DNA from: Dactylis glomerata
Taxonomy: Eukaryota > Streptophyta > Magnoliopsida > Poales > Poaceae
Reading direction: 5' to 3'
NCBI GenBank assembly: GCA_007115705.1
Contig: QXEO01000168.1
Span: forward strand, 372,001 to 436,000
Length of the DNA stretch: 64,000 nucleotides
A model generated the notes under the pieces. That model made no database searches and was not told where the DNA came from. It saw nothing but the letters and a program-made list of their open reading frames with translations. Positions 22,176-32,742 of this stretch are shown here, piece by piece. Numbering within the stretch: position 1 is the first letter of the stretch; each line of letters begins with the position of its first letter. A program made the translations under genes and the position numbers.

Positions 22176-22440
22176 GGCCAGCATATCCTGCGTCCCGGCC
22201 AGCATATCCTGTGTCCTGGCCAGCATATCCTGTGTCCCGGCCAGCATATCCTGTGTCCTGGCCAGCATATCCTGCGTCCCGGCCAGCATATCCTGTGTCC
22301 CGGCCAGCATATCCTGTGTCCCGGCCAGCATATCCTGTGTCCTGGCCAGCATATCCTGTGTCCTGGCCAGCATATCCTGCGTTCTGGCCAGCATATCCTG
22401 TGTCCTGGCCAGCATATCTTATGTCCCGGCCGGCACATTC
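22176..22440 (+). repeat. 21-bp tandem array in element D
   Basis: About twelve to thirteen copies of a 21-bp unit, ggccagcatatcctgtgtcct with small changes. Because 21 is divisible by three and the unit lacks stops, several frames on both strands stay open and give artificial seven-residue repeats. Confidence 0.95.
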
Positions 22441-22539
22441 TATGTTTGTCGTACCAGGGGACTGTTCAGCCTTCGCCTCGAGCATCTGCTGGTACATCAA
22501 GCTTCTTCAACGGTGCAAGTAAGTATTTATGCTGGTTTA

Positions 22540-23700
22540 CTCCATATCCTGGTCAGCTTATCTGAAAATCAGTGTCTCCTTGATAGAAAAAATAGCTCGG
22601 GGGCTAGGCTAAAGCCCTGCAAGTTGCTTTTTAAGTACTGTTTCAGTATATATTAGTTTGCATGCTAGCATATCAGCTTTCCAGTTTCCTCCTGTATGTC
22701 TGTTTATATGCCAAATTGCTACATATGCCTGCTACAGATAGTATCCTTAGTATCAGTTCTATGTATACAGTCTTATGCAAAGTTTTATCTGGGCATGTTA
22801 TATGCCGGTTTTATATGCCAACAGCAAGATGTTATGTCGAGTTATATGTCTTTGTATGTGCCAATCTTTATATCTGCTACAGTGCTAGGTTCAGTATGCC
22901 AGTTAACATATCAAGTTCAGTATCTACTTATATGCCAAGTGCTTTATCCCATATGCTATGCGTTATATGCCGGCTGTCATATGCCAAGGCTCATATGCCA
23001 GTGTTTATATGTTGAATGCCATGTGCTAGCTGTTGCAGGTTTACAGTCAGATCAGTTATATGCCTATCTCAGTACCAGTTTCTGCATACTATAAATCAAA
23101 TCTCATATGCCAGTTACAGTATACTTGCATTTATATGCCGGCACATGAGTGCCAAATATCTGTTGTGAGATGCCAAGTTTGCTTATATGCCAGTTGCAGT
23201 ATGTCTACATTTATATGCCGGCACATGAGTGCCTAATCTTTCCTATGAGTTGCCAAGTTAGCTTATATGTCAATCTCAGTCTATATGCCAAGTGCTTTAT
23301 TTCAAGAGTTATATGCCGAGTGCAATGGGCTATATGCCAAACTCCATATGCTAGATTGCAAATATGCCAAATACTATGACCATCGCTATGTCTTTTAGAA
23401 TGACTACAGAACAGGTTGGATATTTCATCATATATACCGGCTATGACTCTCCATATTGCCATTACAAGAAGAAATTGCTATTATACCACCAGGGCTTCAG
23501 TTTATATCTCAGTGTCTCAGGTATTTCAGTATGCCGGCATATCATGGCAAAGAGCAAAATTTCAGTATACCGGCATATGTTATATTTTGTATCCTGGCCG
23601 GCATATTTTATGTCCCAGCCAGCATATCTTTATATCCTGGCCAGCATATCTCAAAGTCTCAGGTCTCAGGTATTTCAGTTTGTTAGTACATCAGGTTATT
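22540..23700 (+). repeat. Dispersed tatgcca / tatgccggcata words in element D
   Basis: AT-rich sequence in which the words atatgcca, tatgccgg and catat recur every 20-60 bases without a fixed period. No coding domain is seen in any frame. Confidence 0.7.
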
Positions 23701-23719
23701 AAGTGATATCTTGAGTCAT

Positions 23720-24240
23720 ATGTGTTTCAGTATGCCGGCATATCATGGCATGAGCAAAGTTCCAATATGCCAACATATCATGGCATGAGAAGAGTTTTAG
23801 TATGCCGGCATATCGTGGCAAGAGCAAAGTTTTAGTATGCCGGCATATCATGGCAAAGAGCAAAATGTCAGTATGCCAGCATATCATGGCAAAATGTCAG
23901 TATGACAGCATATCATGGCAAAGAGCAAAATGTCAGTATGCCAGCATATCATGGCAAAATGTCAGTATGCCAGCATATCATGGCAAAATGTCAGTATGCC
24001 AGCATATCATGGCAAAATGTCAGTATGCCAGCATATCATGGCAAAATGTCAGTATGCCAGCATATCATGGCAAAATGTCAGTATGCCAACATATCATGGC
24101 AAGAGCAAAATCTCAGTATGTCGACATATCATGGCATCGACCAAAATCCCCAATCACCGTTTATTTCGGTTTGCCAGCATATCAAGGCATCTATCAATAA
24201 CTCATATCGTCGTTTATTTCGGCATGCCAGCATATCACGG
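23720..24240 (+). repeat. Tandem array of cagtatgccagcatatcatggc units in element D
   Basis: Units of 29 bp (best regular between about 23865 and 24090), plus longer units with an added agagcaaa segment. Most contain the near-palindrome tatgcc(g/a)gcata. The edges decay into diverged copies. Confidence 0.92.
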
Positions 24241-24409
24241 CATTCTATAATCCTTTCAGTTATCGCCAATTCTGGCACAGTAATATATCGAGACATCGAT
24301 CTCAAAGTTAACAAGCATCATATCTCTTATCATATCCGGTTTCATAGAGTATCCCGGTTTAGCATATTAACATGTCTTATCATTTTTGCATACTAACAAG
24401 TGCCCAGCG

Positions 24410-24830
24410 ATGGCACAGCCCAAGAGGCATATCAGTATACCAGCATTGTCAAAGCAGACAATGTCGATGAGACATAGCCTGAGAGGCAAAGTGTCGATAT
24501 AAAGCCCAAAGAGGCAAATAGCTCAAAAGGCAAAAGCAGCCTAAAAGGCATATCAGTATACCGGCATTGTCAAAGCAGACAATGTCGATGAGACATAGCC
24601 TGAGAGGCAAAGTGTCGATATAAAGCCCAAGAGGCAAAGTAGCCCGAGAGGCAAAAGTAGCCCAAGAGGCAGAGCAGCCCAAGAGGCAAATAGCTCAAGA
24701 GGTAAAGTATCGATATGGCCAAAGAAGGCAAAGCAGTATGCCGGCATTATCGAAGCAGACGATGTCGATGAGACATAGCCCAAGAGGCAAAGTGTCGATA
24801 TAGCCAAAGAAGGCACAATAGTATTTTGAG
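24410..24830 (+). repeat. Higher-order repeat in element D
   Basis: A block starting cagtat(a/g)cc(a/g)gcatt with gcagacaatgtcgatgagacatagcc recurs near 24434, 24557 and 24736. Between blocks lie short gagaggcaaa/aagaggcaaa repeats. Confidence 0.88.
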
Positions 24831-25027
24831 ATAGCCCGCGAAGGCTAACATATCACGTATATGAGTATATGTCAAACGGGAGATTGCCTATGATGGCATG
24901 AGATAGAATCAGGCCTATGCAGGCCAGCATATCAGTTTTTTGTGAATATGTGAGTTTGGGACTTTGGTATATTTCTTGTTGAAGCCTGTGCGCGACTCTA
25001 CGAGTCCCCCACAGTCTCGGGGGCTAA

Positions 25028-26369
25028 TGTCGGGGATATAACCCCGGGTATACCAAAGTACCCCTTTATATTATGTCTAATATATGTTATATATGATGAG
25101 TTATATATGCAGGATATTAAAAAGCGAGTAAACAGTAGCCTGGGCCGGAATAGAGCTTTCCAAGCCGGCATATAAGAAGCCCAGGCCGGAATATTCATAG
25201 CTGGGCCGGGATATATAAGCGCTGGCCGGGATAAAGGCATAACCCGGCTGGGCCGGCGCAGCACTTCCTCCCCTGGGCCGGGACAGCAATTCTTCGGGTG
25301 GGCCGAGGCAGCCAGGTCCCGGCGCGGGCCTCTTAGCTCCTTTCCCCGGCTGGGCCGTGCCCCCGCATCCCGGCCTGCCTCCTCCCCCGGCTGGGCCGCG
25401 TGGCCGGCTGCCCCGGCTGGGCTGCCAGGCCGGCTGCCCTGGCTGGGCCTCTTCCTCCAGCCCCCGGCTGGGCCGCTGCGCGCCCTCCAGGCCGGCTTAG
25501 CCAGGCCGACATTCCCAGCCCAGGCCGGGATTTCTTATACCGGCTGGGCTGGCTTTTGTCTACTGTTCCGGCCGGGCCAGGCCGGGATTCCCTGGCCCAG
25601 GCCGGATTATTCCTCTACAGGGCCGATATTTACTCCCTCCAGGACATATTCCTCGTCCAGCATCGCCTCCAGCGCATCGTGCCAGTCCTGGGACGCCTCC
25701 AGGCTCGGACTGGCATATCCTTTACCATCGTATGCTGGTCTTGGGACGCCCCTTGGCTCAGACCAGCGTATCCCTCTTCTCCTAGTCAGTCTTATCCTCA
25801 GGAGGAGGATAAGACTGATGACATGGTGATCCTGAAGACAGCAGCTAGAAGACGAAGCCAAGGACTCCAAGTACAGACATCGATGGGACTAGCCCATGAC
25901 CGTGACGCAGCGCATAGTACCGAGGACGGTACTGTGCTGATGCAGGCTATAGTGTGACAAGACCCCAGTAGTCATCTCAGCTACAGTGCATGTATAGTGT
26001 ATTGTGGGGCATCCCTTGTCCCCTGGGCTCCCTATATAAGGGGCACCAGGGGGATCGATCACCCCAAGCCTCCTTCGGAGGCTCATTCTCTCCAGCTCCT
26101 GCCCAGTGCAGCCCCAGATAGGCAAGGTATACAGCTCAAGGAGCACCATTGTAGCTCTTATGTGAAGCTCATATAAGCTCATATAGATCAGACATGCAGG
26201 AGTAGGGGTGTTACCTCCTCACGAGGGCCCCGAACCTGGGTAGCTCGATGTGTTAGCAGTGAGTTCTGTGCTCGGTCTCTACCGAGCCTTCCCTCTCCCG
26301 GATCCACCAGTGTACAGTCGGCCCCCATTTAAGCCATCCTATGGCATATGTTGTTTCACCACGACGACA
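25028..26369 (+). repeat. 3' LTR of element D
   Basis: 1342 bp with the same ends as the 5' LTR. It is preceded by ctcgggggctaa, a short purine-rich tract likely to serve for plus-strand priming. It differs from the 5' LTR mainly by an 8-bp length change in the ccggctgggc region near 25415. Confidence 0.94.
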
Positions 26370-27490
26370 ACGTCTTCTAAAAAAAACTCGCATCCTTTTT
26401 TTACCACAACTTAGCATGAATTTAGTAACTTGCCAATACAATTCAAATGTATTGACCCTCCGTGGCTGCAACATATCATGTTGCAGGTGGCTACTATGAA
26501 GATTGAAGATTGCTGCACTACGGTCACGAGTCTTCATCCAACACGACTGCCTGCGGATCAACGAAGAAAGAAGACTTGAAGATTTATTTTACTTAGTCGT
26601 TTTTATGAGTTATAATAAGAATTTGTGGCTTTGTGCCTCTTGGGTTGTAAAAGACTAAGTTATTTGTGGATCAAACGTTGTAATAAAGACCTTTGTAATC
26701 TTGATATTTCATCTTGCAACTGTGTGTGCTAGCAGTCGATCCGGGACTAGCACAAATAAAGCACAGGTACGCTACAGGACATATGCTTTGTTTACATTAC
26801 ACACTTTGCTTAATGTAGTTATCTGTTGTTCGCAACTTAATACTCACAGGGTCCTCGGATGATTCCCCATGGGTGGATTATTAGTCATAGATGCAGTTGG
26901 ATGGCGGTCTATGTATTTTGTTGTAATGCCTAGAGTAAATCTCATAGTGATCCTCGCGACATATGCACATTATCTTTATTATATCAATTGCCCAACTGTA
27001 ATTTGTTTATTGCCCAACTATAATTTGTTTACCCAGCATGTTGTTATTTATGGACAGACACCACTAGTGAACTATGGACCCCGGTCCAATTTCCTTTACA
27101 TTGCTATCACCTGTTTACTTTACTTCGCACTGTTTACTTTCTTGCATACTACTATTGCTTTCCACTCGATACGCTCATACCTTTGTTTACAGCAAACCGG
27201 TGAGATTGACAACCTCATCGTAAGTTGGGAGCAAAGTATTTGGTTGTGTTGTGTGCAGGTTCCACGTTGCTGCTGGTGCAAAGCAAAGCCCTGGACGAGG
27301 CACCTTATAAATTGTTCGGAGCTGTCACGAAGCTAGCAGACATCACCTTCTTAAGTTAGGCTTTCTCCTACTGGACTGATAAACCTTGGTTTCTTACTGA
27401 GGGAAAACTGCTGCTGTGCTCATCATACCTTCCTCTTGGGGTTTCCAACTGGTCGGTGATCTATATATCAGCACCGTCCACATCAGGTAC

Positions 27491-29481
27491 CTCCGTGCCC
27501 GATGATATGGACCAAGCCCACATCAAAATGATAGGACAAATAGACAATGAACACCTCGACATCTCTTTTATTTACCATTGGTAAAGCTTTTTATTTTGAG
27601 ATGTGTCGTCGAATGTTCACTATGGGCATGCTGTAAATTTCCACCATGAATTATGCATGGCTTAGATTAGTGGCCCAGGCATTTCTGTAACACATGTACA
27701 AACTCCATGATCCCGCAAGATTCCCAACTTATTTCACATCACGAGTATCCATAAACAAAAGATTACGATATCAACTCAAATAAGAAGTGCGATGTTGAAA
27801 GCTTACCCCATGACGGCATGGTTTGGCTAATTTCCAACTTACAACTTGCAAGCATAACAACTCAACATAAGAGAGCCACAATGTCAAATTTTTAAGAACG
27901 AGAAAAGTAAAGTGTGCCATCAGGTTCGTGAGAGCTTTACTGACCCATTTTCGCATAACACGAAAAAGAGTTTAATTTGAAGGATAGATAAAAGCAAGTC
28001 AAATGTACTTTCGAATAGCAAATTGCTAATAGGGATGTATGGTGGACATATTGGAATAACTTGGTTTTTGGGAGTTGGATGCATGAGTAGAGCTCATACT
28101 CAGTACAAAATGAGGGCTAGCAAAAGACTGGGAGCGACCAACTAAGAGAGCAATAACGGCCAAAATCATGCATAGCGACAAAACATCATTAAGAGAAGCA
28201 TAAGATGGCATCAAAAGTAAAAAACTAAATGATCATAGAGGCTTATGGCGACTTTGTATGAGTCAAATATGTGTAAGCATGCGCCAAGTCAACCCAAATA
28301 AAGCATCAAGTAGAAAACCAAATTAATGCTTCCAAATAATAAAAACAACGCATGATTTTTTCAAAGGCTCATTAAGCAATCTCAGTCATTTGAGATAAGT
28401 CATGCTACAGCAAAACCACTAAGCATACTATCAAAATGATATCAAGCATGACATGAAAAAGTCTAAGCCGCAGTCTAAACAAGCTCCTTTTTGTACCACT
28501 TTTTTGCATGAAAATTTTTCTCTTTTCCAACACCATTCGAACCTTTTTGAAACAACTCTTTTGATGAAAACCAACATGGACCAGAGGTCAAAATACACCT
28601 TGATATAAAGATAGAACAAGATCTGAACAAAAATCAAGGCGAAAAACAAAAGCTAAACGCAGTTCTAGAAAAAGAGAACACTCGTTGAACGATAAGAGTG
28701 AAAAACGGAGTGTTCTTGGCAAATGAAAAGCAAGGCAACTTCTCTAAAAGAAATTTGTTGGGGTCCAACCATTTATTGCGGCAAACAAAACTAAACAAAA
28801 CTGAAAGCTAAAGACAACTGACGCTCCAAGAAAAACGCATAGTGCATGAAGCAATAAAAATATAGTGTGTTAAAAGGTGACCTGATTTTTGCCGATGAAG
28901 AAGGGGTGCCTCGGGGGCATCCCCAAGCTTTGACGCTTGTACCTCTTGGATATTTATTGGGATGCATGGGCATCCCCAAGCTTGAGCTTTTGTCCATTCT
29001 TCAACTCATCTCATCATTCTCCAATCCCTACACTTGAAAACTTCCTTCATACAAAACTCAACACAATTCTATTAGCAATATTAGTGTAATCATAATAATG
29101 AATCAACCCTTTTTGCTTAATATTTCAACTCAAAACCACCACATATAAAGCATATACTACTGTAGCATCTTCCCCAAAAGTTCCGTGATCAAAAGAACTC
29201 AAAAAGAAAGCGATCGAGAGGCAAACACAAATAGTGGCAGAAATCTGTCAAAAGAGAACAGCTGACAAAGGTCAATTTTTTCGAGGGTTTTCTTTTGCTC
29301 AAATCGAAAAGTGTAAAACTAATTAAAGTTTGGATATAAACTAGGGCATATTCACAAGAAATTGCAGGTCAAAAAGATATTCTGAGAATTTTCACGAATT
29401 TTTACAGTGCAGCACCGAAATCTGTTTCAGGACAGCAACATCCCCAAATCTTACCTCACTCAAATTAGAGGTTTCTCCTGG
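27491..29481 (-). other. Element A internal tail, middle segment
   Basis: Non-coding internal sequence between the B and E insertions. It carries two internal polypurine-like copies (28917-28930 and 28970-28983, shown as gcatccccaagctt on the plus strand). No gene is seen. Confidence 0.85.
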
Positions 29482-29486
29482 CACAA

Positions 29487-31239
29487 TGATTGCGTTTGAT
29501 GGTGCCAAGTTGACGTGGGAAAATGTAGTTCAATCTCCGGCAACGGCGCCAGAAAACTTGTTGATGGCGCGGTGATGAATGGTGCCACAGAACTTGTTGG
29601 CGTGTAGTTGATGAAGTAAATGACCGGCCAGTTGGAAACCCCAAGACAAGGTTTGATGAATATAGCAGCAAGTTTTCCCTCAGTTATGAAACCAAGGTTA
29701 TCATTCCAGTAGGAAAAAGCCAATACTCCAGAAGCTGATGCCCGCTAGCTTCGCGACAGCTCTGGACAATTTATAGGGTGCCTCGTCCAAGCTTTGCTTT
29801 GCGAGCGACAACGTGGATCCTGCACACAACACAACCAAATACTTTGTTCCCAACTTACGATGAGGTTGTCAATCTCACCGGTTTGCTTGAAACAAAGGGT
29901 ATGAGCATATCGAGTGGAAAACAATAGTAGTATGCAAGTAAAGTAATCAGTGCGAGTAAAGTAAACAGGTGATAGCAATTTAATGGAAATAGGACCGGGG
30001 TCCACAGTTCACTAGTGGTGTCTCTCCATAAGATAAAATAACACAGGCTGGGTAAACAAATTATAGTTGGGCAATTGATAGAATAAAGACAACGTGATAT
30101 GTTGAGAGGATCACTATGAGATTTACTCTGGGCATTACAACAAGATACATAGACCGCCATCCAACTGCATCTATGACTAATAATCCACTTATGGCGAATC
30201 AATCCGAGGACTCCACAAGTATTAAGTTGCGAACAACAGATAACTGCATTAAGCAAAGTGTGTAATGTAAACAAAGCATATGCCCTTGAGCATATGAATG
30301 TTGTTTTCTCCCTAGTGGCAACAGCACATCTACAACCTTAGAGGTTTCTGTCACTCCCCCAGATTAAATAGAGGCATGAACGCAACTATCGAGTATAAAT
30401 ACCCCCTCTTGGAGTCACTAGTATCTACTCGGCCAAGATAGCTACTAACAACGGAGAGCATGCAAGATCATAAACAACATAGAGATAACATAAGATAATA
30501 TTCAGCACATCAACTCAATCATAACACCAATATTCATCGGATCCCAACAAACACAACATGTAGAATTACATAACGGTGATCTTGATCATGTAAAGCAGCT
30601 CACGAGATCTAAACATGAAGCACATGGTGGAGAAGACAACCATCTAGCTACTGCTATGGACCCATAGTCCAAGGTAGACTACTCACTCATCGCGCCGGAG
30701 GCAAGCATGGCGATGAAGAAGACCTCCGGTGGCGATTCCCCTCTCCGGCAGGGTGCTGAGAATAGCTTCTAGACCCTCCCAATCTCGGGTCGATGGCGGC
30801 GGCGGATCGCGATATGTTTCTGGAAAAGTGATCGGGTATTTAGGTTTTTCCTGTCGGGGGTCTTTATAGGCGAAGGGGCATCGTCAGAAGTGGACCGAGG
30901 CGGCCACACACATAGGGGGCACGACCTAGCCCTGGGCCGCGCCGCCCTGTTGTGTGGGCCCCTCGTGGCTCCACTCCGTCTCCTCTTTGGTTCTCTGGAA
31001 GCTTCGGTGAATTTCTGGATGTTTGGCTTTTGTTTCGTCTAATTTCGAGAATATTTCCTATGTAAATTTTCCGAAACACAAAAACAGCAGAAAACAGGGA
31101 ACTGACACTGTGGCATCTTGTTAATAGGTTAGTACTAGAAAATGCATAAAAACGCCATGAAGTGTAACGAAACACTAAGCAAATGGTGTAAAAACAAGCA
31201 TGGAGCATCAAAAATTATAGATACGTTTGAGACGTATCA
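29487..31239 (-). repeat. 3' LTR of element E
   Basis: 1753 bp, TGATACG at 31239 to CGCAATCA at 29487 on the minus strand. It is longer than the A/B/G LTRs because its 3' end includes an extra segment with a primer-site-like sequence at 29536-29553. Confidence 0.92.
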
Positions 31240-31317
31240 GCATCCCCAAGCTTAACTCCTGCTCGTCCTCGAGTAGGTAAGTGATAACAAAAGAAATAAT
31301 TTTTGAGGTGACATGCA

Positions 31318-32737
31318 TGATACGTCTCAAACGTATCTATAATTTTTGATGCTCCATGCTTGTTTTTACACCATTTGCCTTGTGTTTCGTTACACTTCGT
31401 GGCATTTTTATGCGATTTCCAGAACTAACCTATTGACAAGATGCCACAATGCCAGTTCCCTGTTTTCTGCTGTTTTTGTGTTTCAGAAAAGCTACATAGG
31501 AATAATCTCGGAATTGGACGAAACAAGTTTGGAAACTCCTATTTTTCCTGAACGAAGGACGAGGACCAAACGGGAGCCGGAGAGGGGCCAGAGGCTGGCC
31601 ACACCATGAGGGGGCACAACCCAGGCCCTGGCCACGCCCACCTGTGGTGAGGAGCCCCTGGTCCACTCCTGATGACGCCCCTTCGCCTATAAGTAGTCTC
31701 CCGACGGAAAACCCTAAAACAATCGGCGTTTTTCCTAGAACAGTTCCACAGCGCCGCCGCCGTCAAAGACAAATTTCGGGGGACAGAACTCTCTATTTCG
31801 GAACCCTACCGGGACGGGGAAGTGCCCCCGGAGCCATCTCCATCGGTCTCCATCGCCGTCTCTGCCGTCTCCATCGACCTCACCGCCATCTCCATCAACC
31901 TTGCTGTCTCCTATGATGAGGAGGGAGTAGTTCTCCCCTGGGCTGAGGGCTCTACCGGTAGCTATGTGGTTCACCTCTCTCTCCCATGATGTGATCTTTA
32001 TGTGATCGTGAGCTTTGTATCTAGTTGAATTGGTAGATGTTATTATTCAGATATTATGCTACTCCTATGCTTTATTATTGTACTCTCCGGAGATACCTCG
32101 TATCATGGTGTAAAGGTGACTAGTGTGTGCATCATGTGTATCTTTTTGGTTAATGTCTCTATGAAATGTTGGTGCTTGTTGGAACCATCTAGTGCATTCA
32201 CGGTGATAGTGTGGGACAATCTAGTTTGGGTACATACGGACTTTGAGGAGTGCTTCGTAGCCCTACGCATGATTAGTGTTCGTTTTCCATTGGAGAATTG
32301 TTTTGAGTTGCATATTGATGATAGTATCTATTGGTTCAATTATGTTATATTTGTTGAGAGTGTGTCCACTAGTGAAAGTATGATCCCTAGGCCTTGTTTC
32401 CAAGCTTTGCACACCGTTTACATTCAGTTTTGTTACATGTTTGCTCGCAGCGATACTTGTTTCATATTACATTTACTACTCATAATCATCACTACTACTT
32501 GTATTTCACTATCTCTTCGCCGAACTAGTGCACCTATACATCTGACAAGTGTATTGGGTGTGTTGGGGACACAAGAGACTTTCTATATCGTAATTGCAGG
32601 GTTGCTTGAGAGGGATAACTTTGACCTCTTCCTCCCTGTGTTCGATAAACCTTAAGGGAAACTTGCTGCTGTTCTACAAACCTCTGCACTTGGAGGCCCA
32701 ACACTGTCTACAAGAACAGACGCGTGCATAGACATCA
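31318..32737 (+). mobile_element. Element F: solo LTR of a related family
   Basis: 1420 bp starting TGATACGTCTCAAACG and ending AGACATCA, with the TSD atgca at 31313-31317 and 32738-32742. Only its first roughly 150 bases resemble the A/B/E/G LTRs, and the remainder is a different LTR body. There is no second LTR or internal region, so it is a solo LTR. TATA-like tataagta at 31688-31695. Confidence 0.88.
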
Positions 32738-32742
32738 ATGCA

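Larger units (their letters stand above)
20634..26369 (+). mobile_element. Element D: young non-autonomous Tat-related LTR retrotransposon
   Basis: 5' LTR 20634-21967, tRNA-Lys primer site 21970-21987, internal region 21988-25027, 3' LTR 25028-26369. The TSD acgtc is at 20629-20633 and 26370-26374. The two LTRs differ by only about six substitutions and one short indel by eye, so the insertion is recent. The internal 3 kb contains no recognisable gag, protease, polymerase or integrase and is mostly tandem and dispersed repeats of tatgcc(g/a)gcatat words. It shares its LTR end and primer site with the Tat-lineage element at 1-4317, which is a plausible class of enzyme donor. Confidence 0.92.
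18242..26776 (+). mobile_element. Element C: solo LTR of a long-LTR Gypsy-like family, split by element D
   Basis: Starts TGTAACATCCCGG and ends GTACGCTACA, with the TSD ggaca at 18237-18241 and 26777-26781. Without D it is about 2.8 kb, has no internal primer-binding site, no second copy and no coding domain, and has LTR-like features: a TATA box at 18837-18845 and AT-rich ends. I infer a solo LTR left by LTR-LTR recombination. Long LTRs of this start occur in grass Gypsy families, but the exact family is not determined. Confidence 0.75.
11929..27485 (+). mobile_element. Element B: Athila-like non-autonomous LTR retrotransposon
   Basis: 5' LTR 11929-13577, degraded tRNA-Asp primer site 13588-13605, 197-codon ORF 13759-14352, non-coding tail 14353-17283, then the 3' LTR from 17284 to 18241, interrupted by element C and resuming 26782-27485. 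The TSD ggtac is at 11924-11928 and 27486-27490. The flanks rejoin into a sequence matching intact relatives such as 33440-33460. No protease, reverse transcriptase or integrase is present. B sits within the internal region of A, in the opposite orientation. Confidence 0.93.
17284..27485 (+). repeat. 3' LTR of element B, split by element C
   Basis: The LTR proper is 17284-18241 plus 26782-27485. The intervening 8.5 kb is element C with its TSD ggaca. Rejoined, it matches the order of the 5' LTR. Confidence 0.92.

Noticed and set aside
22038..22522. Repeat-rich ORFs on both strands in element D (heptapeptide repeats)
   Set aside because: They are explained by the 21-bp tandem unit, which leaves several frames open. 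No start context or flanking coding sequence supports them.
22176..24240. CRISPR-like appearance of regular short repeats
   Set aside because: Units are contiguous tandem repeats without unique spacers, inside a plant LTR retrotransposon.
32056..32655. A 199-codon frame in solo LTR F
   Set aside because: It is long but hydrophobic and irregular, begins and ends within the LTR, and has no recognisable motif. Treated as chance.
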